Below, one piece after another: positions 15,131 through 20,029 of a DNA stretch of 20,029 nucleotides (position 1 is its first letter; the number at the start of each line of letters is the position of its first letter). Source of the DNA: Candidatus Nanopelagicales bacterium (lineage in GTDB: Bacteria > Actinomycetota > Actinomycetes > S36-B12); assembly GCA_018402075.1 (NCBI GenBank), contig JAGYJP010000019.1, positions 1 through 20,029 of the forward strand, in the 5' to 3' direction. Below the pieces are notes generated by a model. That model worked only from the letters and a program-made list of their open reading frames with translations, ran no database searches and was not told the origin of the DNA. A program made the translations under genes and the position numbers.

Positions 15131-16719
15131 TTAGTCTCCGCCTGCATTTTCTGGTAGTAAGCGTTCTCTTTATCTTTATTGGGGAAAACGAAAATCACGA
15201 CGGCCAACCCAATGAGTGTCAAAACCAAAGCCACGCCAATAGCAAGGCTTTTTCCATCGGTGAAGGCTTGGGTTGCGCCGGCAAGGATTGCCTTGGATGT
15301 TTCTCCGCTGTATTTCTCGGCCACCTGGGCAGCGGAGAAATACGAGGATGAAAGTTCTTGTGCCACCGTGGAGGTGACTTTCGATGCTTCACTCTCGGGT
15401 AATGCCGCAAGTTGGGCCCGCACGGAAATTGCATAAGCTGCTGCGAGGAATGTACCCATGGTCGCTTGAATAATTGCTCCGCCAAGGTCTCGCGTGAGGT
15501 CAAGGAAGGCAGAACCCATGCCGGATCTCGCCGGAGGAACCGACCCCATGAGGGCACGAGATGCCGGTGTGACCGAAAGTCCCACCCCGATTCCCACCAG
15601 CGAGTAAGCGGCGATCACCCAACCGATGCTGGCGGATTCAGTCCAGGTGATCAGCATGATGACGAAAGCAACCGCTACGGCGGAAAGTCCGAAGGTGAAA
15701 GTTAAACGACTACCCTTCGAGATTACTAACTTGCCGGCAACCTGCCCGAAGATCATGGTGCCCAGTGCCATGGGAATGACCACGAGTGCCGCAACGAAAG
15801 TTGTGTAGCCCAAAACATTTTGGGTGTACTGCTGACCGATGAACATAGCGCCGATCAATGAACCGAACGTGATACTGCCGGCAAGGAATGCCACCCACAT
15901 GGTGCGGGCCTTCAACAGCGGCAGGTAAATCAGCGGGCTGGGTGCACGAGTCTGTCTCCAAAAGAACAGGGCCAGGAATACCGCAGAGATCGAGAATGTC
16001 CACAGCAGACTCCACTCCAGGCCGTCCGCCACCTGCTCAATGGTGATCACGAAAAGCAGCACACCAATAAAGGAGAGCAGGCCGCCCAGGTGGTCAATGG
16101 GTTTGACCTGTTCCCCGGCTTTCCAGGGAAGAACAATGAGCCCAAGGATCAGAGCGAAAATAACGATCGGAACATTGATCAGGAATACCGATCCCCACCA
16201 GAAGGACTCGAGCAGCCAGCCCCCAATGACGGGTCCGATTGCAGCAACTCCGCCGCCAATTCCCGACCACAATGCAATCGCGGTCACCTTGGCGTGGCTT
16301 TTATACAAGCTCGAGATCAGCGACAGGGTCGTGGGAAACAGCAGAGCCGCCGCAAGACCGGATGTGAACCGACCAAGTACCAGAATTTCAACATTGGGTG
16401 CAAAAGCGGAAATGAAGGCGGTCGGAACGGTAAGAATCGCGCCGAGAACAAACATCAACTTGCGCCCGTAACGATCAGCAAGTGCACCGAAGTACAAAAC
16501 CGTTGATGCAAGACCAAGTGCAAATGCGTTGGCGATTGAAGTGAGATCACTCTGTGATGCATTGAGATCGCGACCAATCGATGGCAACGCAACATTTGCA
16601 ATCGACAGTGAGATATTAGAAACAATCGCGCCGGTCACTAGGGCGAGAAGAACAAAAGCACTTTTTGGTGGCTTGTCCGAACCGGTGGAGAGGTTATTAG
16701 TCTGCTGGGGTGTGCTCAC
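15127..16719 (-). CDS. MFS multidrug exporter, DHA2 (EmrB/QacA) family, 14 segments
   Basis: 530 residues with about 14 membrane segments. Motif A is GALADRYGRKLM (about 78-89), RFTSGLAAALLFP is the TM4 region, and the antiporter motif C region is SGIGGGVAAIGPVIGGWLLES. A large loop before the last segment (about 415-490) is usual for DHA2. Role: proton-driven export of hydrophobic or cationic compounds; the substrate is unknown. The GTG start lies 6 nt after a TAGTCT -10 box. It is convergent with the DUF2231 gene. Confidence 0.9.
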   Translation of the reverse strand: MSTPQQTNNLSTGSDKPPKSAFVLLALVTGAIVSNISLSIANVALPSIGRDLNASQSDLTSIANAFALGLASTVLYFGALADRYGRKLMFVLGAILTVPTAFISAFAPNVEILVLGRFTSGLAAALLFPTTLSLISSLYKSHAKVTAIALWSGIGGGVAAIGPVIGGWLLESFWWGSVFLINVPIVIFALILGLIVLPWKAGEQVKPIDHLGGLLSFIGVLLFVITIEQVADGLEWSLLWTFSISAVFLALFFWRQTRAPSPLIYLPLLKARTMWVAFLAGSITFGSLIGAMFIGQQYTQNVLGYTTFVAALVVIPMALGTMIFGQVAGKLVISKGSRLTFTFGLSAVAVAFVIMLITWTESASIGWVIAAYSLVGIGVGLSVTPASRALMGSVPPARSGMGSAFLDLTRDLGGAIIQATMGTFLAAAYAISVRAQLAALPESEASKVTSTVAQELSSSYFSAAQVAEKYSGETSKAILAGATQAFTDGKSLAIGVALVLTLIGLAVVIFVFPNKDKENAYYQKMQAETN

Positions 16720-16731
16720 CGCACAAGACTA
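16720..16731 (-). promoter_or_regulatory. Leaderless promoter of MFS gene (-10 TAGTCT)
   Basis: On the minus strand TAGTCT (16731-16726), then TGTGCG, then GTG 16719. It sits in the 41-bp gap after the toxin gene. Confidence 0.5.
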
Positions 16732-16760
16732 GTGAACCTTTGTGGATTTTCAGTCGACTT

Positions 16761-17159
16761 CTAGGCGACTGCCACTCCGGATTCCGATGCCGCCTTAATG
16801 AGGGCTTTATCGAGAGTAGCGATGGGGGAACCGGTGAGAATTGCTAAGCGCAGGTAGGTAGCGTCGTATGCCGAAAGGTTGTGGGCGAGAGCGGTGGCCA
16901 CGATCATCTCGGGGTCACCGGGATCAACAATGGCAATTGGTAGCCTCAAGATGTCCTGCAGGATGCCCCCGGTTTGGTTACCCGTGAGGTCCCCTCGTCG
17001 CTGCCAGGTGGTGAGGGCGTTAATAACTTCGAAACGCCAAAGTGGCGGAACGATTGCAACGTGCTCCTCAAAAAGTGAGCGTTTCGCCAGGGCCGCGGGC
17101 TGAGCCTTGACGGTGAACCATTCGAGTGCCAATGAAGCGTCGAGTACAAACGAGTTCAC
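16761..17159 (-). CDS. vapC: PIN-domain toxin, VapC family
   Basis: 132 residues, the usual VapC length. The four acidic residues of the PIN ribonuclease active site are in place: Asp7 (FVLDASLALEWF), Glu44 (FEVINAL), Asp99 (AYDATYLRLA) and Asp117 (IATLDKAL). VapC toxins are Mg2+-dependent endoribonucleases, often cutting tRNA or rRNA. The GTG start overlaps the antitoxin stop by 4 bp (GTGA, 17156-17159), which couples translation. The RNA target is unknown. Confidence 0.88.
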   Translation of the reverse strand: MNSFVLDASLALEWFTVKAQPAALAKRSLFEEHVAIVPPLWRFEVINALTTWQRRGDLTGNQTGGILQDILRLPIAIVDPGDPEMIVATALAHNLSAYDATYLRLAILTGSPIATLDKALIKAASESGVAVA

Positions 17160-17434
17160 GACCGCCCGGATTCAATATCGGCCTTTATAGATGACCCGGG
17201 GGTCAGTGTCACAAGACGCGAGTTCACGCGTTCCCAGAAATCAGACCAATTCATGTGTGGCTCAGTTTCGGTGGCCGGCACTAATCGTGCAACCGGTCGT
17301 CCATGTTTTGTGATCGTGACTTCTTCACCCTTCTCCACCCGGTTCAATAACTCCGAGAGGTGAGTTTTGGCTTCAAAGGCACCCACGGATGTACCAACGG
17401 GTTGACTAGCGGATTTAGATGTGCCCACAGACAT
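17156..17434 (-). CDS. Antitoxin, Phd/YefM-type (VapB partner)
   Basis: 92 residues. The N-terminal DNA-binding domain of the Phd/YefM family (PF02604) is clear at about 18-53: VGAFEAKTHLSELLNRVEKG then EEVTITKHGRPVARLVP. The C-terminal ~35 residues (MNWSDFWERVNSRL onward) are probably the disordered toxin-binding tail. It precedes vapC in the usual order. ATG 17434 is preferred over GTG 17440 because it lies exactly 6 nt after a TATGGT -10 box paired with a consensus TTGACA. A palindrome over that -35 suggests autorepression. Confidence 0.88.
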   Translation of the reverse strand: MSVGTSKSASQPVGTSVGAFEAKTHLSELLNRVEKGEEVTITKHGRPVARLVPATETEPHMNWSDFWERVNSRLVTLTPGSSIKADIESGRS

Positions 17435-17469
17435 AGCCACACCATAGAAGTAGAAAAACTAGTTGTCAA
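17435..17469 (-). promoter_or_regulatory. Promoter of the toxin-antitoxin operon
   Basis: On the minus strand: consensus TTGACA (17469-17464), a 17-bp spacer, TATGGT (17446-17441), six bases, then ATG 17434. This is the best-formed promoter in the window and predicts a leaderless mRNA. Confidence 0.7.
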
Positions 17470-17475
17470 CTAGTT
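17457..17475. promoter_or_regulatory. Probable toxin-antitoxin autorepression operator
   Basis: AACTAGTTGTCAACTAGTT is a perfect 19-bp palindrome (9-bp arms, one central base). It also reads as two copies of the self-complementary octamer AACTAGTT with centres 11 bp apart, one helical turn. It fully covers the -35 box, where a bound antitoxin or toxin-antitoxin complex would block RNA polymerase. Confidence 0.65.
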
Positions 17476-17486
17476 GAAATTTTCCT

Positions 17487-17591
17487 GGCACCCAAGTTTG
17501 GGCATGCCGACAATATGTTCATTGCAATGACACACCCGTCGGGTGGCGTAAAGGCGAAAGGGAACTCGCGCGAATAAACCAAGATTCGCGT
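17487..17591. repeat. Cluster of small palindromes between amidohydrolase and toxin-antitoxin genes
   Basis: Four separate dyads lie in 105 bp: GGCA-CCCAA-GT-TTGGG-CA-TGCC (17487-17508), perfect TCATTGCAATGA (17519-17530), CACCCG-T-CGGGTG (17533-17545), and CGCGAAT-N8-ATTCGCG (17569-17590, plus one G-U pair). The last lies 41 bp beyond the amidohydrolase stop and may terminate it. The region has no ORF of note. Confidence 0.5.
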
Positions 17592-17631
17592 ACTTACAAC
17601 AAAAGCAACAACGAGAAACGGTTGTCAAGTT

Positions 17632-19359
17632 TCAGCAGGTGTGTGAACTCACGACAGTACGGTGATCAACCGGGTGCGTTGCGGCCGCCTCGACCTCCTG
17701 GATCTGAGTCATGAAGGAATCCAGGTCAACTTTTTTCCCAGACAGCCAGGTTCCCTGCACCTTGACTTCGGTAGCTAGAGTCAAGGGTTCGGCCAAGTAG
17801 GGATCCATGGATAACTCGACGAGGTCTGCATACAGGCCAACGGCGAGTGAGCCGATTTCATTTTCGCGGTGCAACATGTATGCCGCACCCGTTGTTTCAG
17901 CCTTGAGTGCGTCTTCGAGACTAATAATCTGATTAGGCCCGTGCACTTGACCCGAATCCGTTGCACGAGTGATGGCCGTTTGGATGTTGAGAAGGGGATT
18001 TGGTGGACTGACCGGGCCGTCGTTGTGGAAAGACAGGTGTGCTCCCGCATTCACCGCGTCGCCCCATCGCATCCACTGTGACCCGATCTCGGTCGGGAAC
18101 ATGGTGCCGTCGAGCAGATCACCCCAATAAATGAATTGGAATGGTCCGAGTGAAATGGTGACGCCCATGGCAACTGCGCGCTGGAACTGGTCGCCGCGGC
18201 AGCCACCGCAGTGTTCAAGCCGCCAACGGTGATCGGTGCCCATCAAGTTGTTGTTGGTCAGTGCTTCTTCATATGCGTCCAGAACAATGTCCAGACCAAT
18301 ATCGCCGTTCACGTGGAAAGCCATCTGCCACCCCATGGGGGCAAACTTTGCAAGCAGGGCATCCAACTCCACCCGGGTGTAGTTCATCATGGAGGTGCCA
18401 CCGGGCCCGAGAGGAATTTCTGCTGCCTGCACGGCGGGTGTGTCCAAATAGGGGAATGAAGAAGCAATTGATCCCACCCACGGTGAACCGTCAGCCCACA
18501 ACTTGATCCCCTGCTTGCGCAGCATCGACGGATCAGGTGAGGTGACCTGCACGCCGGCATCCGAATCAATTGCCATGTGATACAGCGAGATGCGCACCGG
18601 AGAGTTCGGGCGTGTTGTCAGTGCTTCGTATCCCTTCAACACCTTGGTGGCGTAGGTCATTTCAGATGTTGCTGTGATGCCAAACCGGGCCATGTATTGC
18701 AACCATCGCGCTCCCGACTCCAACGGCAGTGGTACCGCATCCTGCAATGTCGGCATGATCGCCGCCAACGTCGCTGCGGTTTCAAAAGCAACCCCGTTCG
18801 ATGTGCCATCAGCATTACGGCCGAAACGGGCCCCAGGCGGATCCGCTGGCGGCTTACCGTCAGCCCATTGATTAAACGCAATGACAGCAGAGTTGAAATA
18901 GACTGCATGGCCGGAGTTATCGAGCACCACTGCCCGCCTGGTGGGAAAGAACTTGTCGAGGTCCACATTTGTTTGCACGGGTGCCTGCTGCAGCATGCGA
19001 TCCAGACCATTAAAAATAACCGGTTGATCGGGTGGCAATTCGGCATTGACCTTGGTCCACAGTGCTTGGACATCGCTCAGGTGTGGGTAACCGACATAAG
19101 GCGCAATCCAATAAGAAGGTGACTGCGTCACCATCCCGGCAAGCATGGGGTGGCTGTGTGCTTCGATGAACCCTGGCATGAGCACTGTTGTTCCGAGATC
19201 GGTGATCGCTATACCTGGCGCAGAAGCTTGACACTCGGCCACGGACCCAACGGCCACGATCTTGCCAGTTGTGTCGTCGATGGCGAGCGCTTCTGCACGC
19301 GGATTCGAGGGATCCATGGTGATGATGCTGGATGCCTTGAGAATTAGATTTGCGGTCAT
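17632..19359 (-). CDS. Amidohydrolase family 3 protein (YtcJ-like metal-dependent hydrolase)
   Basis: 575 residues of the Amidohydro_3 (PF07969) group. A composite beta-sandwich frames a TIM-barrel. The metal ligands are visible: His68/His70 in AHSHP, the bridging Lys286 in IKLWADGSPW, His349 in FHVNGD, His383 in RLEHC, and Asp447 in FHNDGP. Relatives hydrolyse amide or N-formyl bonds of diverse small molecules; the substrate is not predictable. A short C-terminal extension (ATHPVDHRTVVSSHTC) is unusual. ATG 19359 is chosen because AAGGA lies 6-7 nt upstream, giving MTANLILK; the frame is open back to about 19401 but without a better start. No signal peptide is seen, so it is probably cytoplasmic. 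Confidence 0.9.
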   Translation of the reverse strand: MTANLILKASSIITMDPSNPRAEALAIDDTTGKIVAVGSVAECQASAPGIAITDLGTTVLMPGFIEAHSHPMLAGMVTQSPSYWIAPYVGYPHLSDVQALWTKVNAELPPDQPVIFNGLDRMLQQAPVQTNVDLDKFFPTRRAVVLDNSGHAVYFNSAVIAFNQWADGKPPADPPGARFGRNADGTSNGVAFETAATLAAIMPTLQDAVPLPLESGARWLQYMARFGITATSEMTYATKVLKGYEALTTRPNSPVRISLYHMAIDSDAGVQVTSPDPSMLRKQGIKLWADGSPWVGSIASSFPYLDTPAVQAAEIPLGPGGTSMMNYTRVELDALLAKFAPMGWQMAFHVNGDIGLDIVLDAYEEALTNNNLMGTDHRWRLEHCGGCRGDQFQRAVAMGVTISLGPFQFIYWGDLLDGTMFPTEIGSQWMRWGDAVNAGAHLSFHNDGPVSPPNPLLNIQTAITRATDSGQVHGPNQIISLEDALKAETTGAAYMLHRENEIGSLAVGLYADLVELSMDPYLAEPLTLATEVKVQGTWLSGKKVDLDSFMTQIQEVEAAATHPVDHRTVVSSHTC

Positions 19360-19391
19360 GTCAGTCCTTTTGTTGTGTGTTAATTCAAACG

Positions 19392-19417
19392 GGCGAGTCA
19401 AACAGGCGAGTCAAACG
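19392..19417. repeat. Tandem 13-bp repeat upstream of the amidohydrolase
   Basis: Two copies of GGCGAGTCAAAC plus one base (19392-19404 and 19405-19417) are preceded by a partial third copy ending TTCAAACG at about 19385-19391. On the minus strand each copy presents TTTGACTCGCC, so each contains a TTGAC -35-like core. It lies about 30-60 nt upstream of the amidohydrolase start. Confidence 0.6.
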
Positions 19418-19444
19418 GTGATTGCTTGAGGATCGCCGCCACCA

Positions 19445-19491
19445 GGCAGTTTCATCACCATTTGGTTTTTCATCAACTGCCCTATAAAGAT
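19445..19491. other. Inverted repeat in the amidohydrolase upstream region
   Basis: GGCAGTT (19445-19451) and AACTGCC (19485-19491) form a 7-bp stem around a 33-nt loop. If transcription starts near 19506 on the minus strand, this lies in the mRNA leader. No T-run follows on either strand, so a terminator is unlikely. Confidence 0.35.
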
Positions 19492-19512
19492 ATCGGAACT
19501 TTGCGGAACCCG

Positions 19513-19540
19513 ACTACACAATCATCAGAGAGAGTGTCAA
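19513..19540 (-). promoter_or_regulatory. Candidate promoter for the amidohydrolase
   Basis: On the minus strand TTGACA (19540-19535), a 16-bp spacer, then TGTAGT (19518-19513; four of six matches to TATAAT). It would give a leader of about 145 nt carrying the inverted repeat and the 13-bp tandem repeat. Confidence 0.35.
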
Positions 19541-19566
19541 GTTCCAGCCGAAACAACACAAAGATC

Positions 19567-19616
19567 TGGTGGCCCCGGCATGATTCGAACATGCGACGCA
19601 CGGTTTAGGAAACCCT
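19567..19616 (-). pseudogene. 3' half of a tRNA-Arg(CCT) gene, probable integration (att) site remnant
   Basis: Read on the minus strand this gives a clean tRNA 3' half. The anticodon loop is TTCCTAA (anticodon CCT, 19611-19605), followed by the 3' stem strand ACCGT, a 5-nt variable loop, a T-arm GCATG-TTCGAAT-CATGC, the acceptor strand CGGGGCC, discriminator A, and encoded CCA (19569-19567). The 5' anticodon strand reads AGGGT, with one mismatch to ACCGT, and upstream of it no D-arm and no GGCCCCG acceptor strand can be found. Homology therefore stops inside the anticodon stem. This is the form left when an element integrates at a tRNA gene and displaces its original 3' end. It cannot make a functional tRNA. 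Confidence 0.75.
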
Positions 19617-19622
19617 GTCATA

Positions 19623-19801
19623 TGTGAGGAAGACGAGGATGAGGATGAAGAGTTGTGAGGAAGCAGTACCACCTGGTGGCATGCAGGTGTAGGGAAAACG
19701 ATTAACGCATGCCACGGATCTGCCACGAAGAATTCCGATCAAAGTGCCCCTTCAATCTTGACCCGGGGTTGTTAAGAACCGACCCGGGGTACATATATGT
19801 A
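19623..19801. repeat. Helically phased short repeats next to the truncated tRNA
   Basis: Direct repeat TGTGAGGAAG at 19623 and 19654 (31 bp apart). Inverted repeat GTGGCATGC (19676-19684) with GCATGCCAC (19707-19715), also offset 31 bp. Direct repeat TGCCACG at 19710 and 19721 (11 bp). Direct repeat GACCCGGGGT at 19760 and 19781 (21 bp), with GGTT-N6-AACC between. A 12-bp palindrome TACATATATGTA follows at 19790-19801. The spacings are near whole helical turns, as expected for protein-binding arrays such as integrase or excisionase arm sites. No gene is seen from 19617 to 19871. Confidence 0.5.
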
Positions 19802-19871
19802 AGGCGATTCAGGATGTGTGTGATATTTCCACCATAGAAATCTTTCAGGATGAATTCGCCCAGGTCAATGA

Positions 19872-20029
19872 TCAGTTTTCAGGACGACTGAATTTTTGTT
19901 TCCCTGCATTAATTGCCGAACGAAGTTCCTCCATTTGGTCTCGCATGTGATCCAAGGATGCCGTACTGTCCGCGGCCTCGACTTGAATAAGAAATCGACT
20001 AAGAAATTCTTCCATGACCTCACGGACTT
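19872..20029 (-). CDS. Small hypothetical protein, partial or 47 aa
   Basis: The frame is open from the right edge to a TGA at 19874-19872. If it begins at ATG 20015 it encodes 47 residues (MEEFLSRFLIQVEAADSTAS, then LDHMRDQMEELRSAINAGKQ and a short tail). The frame continues upstream to the window edge as VREV, so it may be the C-terminus of a longer protein. GTGAGGT lies just before ATG 20015 and could serve as a ribosome site. The middle looks like an amphipathic helix. No family is recognised. It would lie on the island side of the truncated tRNA. Confidence 0.45.
   Translation of the reverse strand, partial: VREVMEEFLSRFLIQVEAADSTASLDHMRDQMEELRSAINAGKQKFSRPEN

Noticed and set aside
17487..17591. 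A known riboswitch in the palindrome-rich gap
   Set aside because: I compared it by eye with common classes and saw no conserved core; the small dyads alone do not support a class.
19567..19616. Calling a complete tRNA gene
   Set aside because: No D-arm or matching 5' acceptor strand exists upstream, and the anticodon stem has a mismatch where homology ends.
19514..19726. Minus-strand frame of 70 codons with a run of Ser codons across the tRNA fragment
   Set aside because: It spans the tRNA fragment and the low-complexity GAGGAT tract; the Ser run is the complement of that tract. No coding features.

Overview
The window looks like chromosome from a moderate-GC actinobacterium (Actinomycetota). 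The best anchors are a DtxR/IdeR repressor that matches the classical actinobacterial protein residue for residue at its metal ligands, an oxidoreductase/methyltransferase pair of the kind that makes 10-methyl branched fatty acids, a large MMPL transporter, and frequent leaderless genes whose start codon sits exactly 6 nt after a TANNNT -10 box. Genus cannot be told from the sequence alone; an aquatic or soil actinobacterium is an inference.

Layout. 1-680: 3' part of a GAF-LuxR regulator. 834-2606: secreted repeat protein with four beta-rich repeats, a Pro/Ala linker and twelve octapeptide repeats, closed by a terminator. 2708-3400: DtxR/IdeR. 3401-6045 (minus): two-gene operon resembling tmsA-tmsB (bfaA/bfaB). 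6119-6706: membrane-anchored unknown. 6703-9117 (minus): MMPL transporter. 9188-10780: CPA1 Na+/H+ antiporter, divergent from MMPL across a 70-bp gap holding an inverted repeat. 10972-14629: complete glycine-betaine/choline type ABC importer (lipoprotein, permease, CBS-ATPase, permease). 14645-15130: DUF2231 membrane protein. 15127-16719 (minus): DHA2 MFS exporter. 16761-17434 (minus): VapBC-type toxin-antitoxin pair with a palindromic operator over its -35 box. 17632-19359 (minus): YtcJ-like amidohydrolase. 19567-19616 (minus): the 3' half of a tRNA-Arg(CCT) gene without its 5' half, probably an attachment-site scar. 19617-20029: DNA dense in helically phased repeats, then a partial small coding region running off the window.

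How it fits together. Much of the content concerns the cell envelope and osmotic or ionic stress: membrane lipid methylation, lipid-type transport, Na+/H+ exchange, compatible-solute uptake, drug efflux. Genes are tightly packed: three convergent pairs have overlapping or abutting stop codons, and most operon junctions are 4-bp ATGA/GTGA overlaps. The accessory part is the right end: the toxin-antitoxin pair, a palindrome-rich gap, and the truncated tRNA. By the usual geometry of tRNA integration this tRNA fragment would be the chromosome-side edge of an island extending rightward beyond the window.

I see no CRISPR array, insertion sequence, rRNA or complete tRNA. No single clearly new system is proven. 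The best candidates for follow-up are the att-like end with its phased repeats, the octapeptide-repeat surface protein, the leaderless promoter rule, and the toxin-antitoxin operator.
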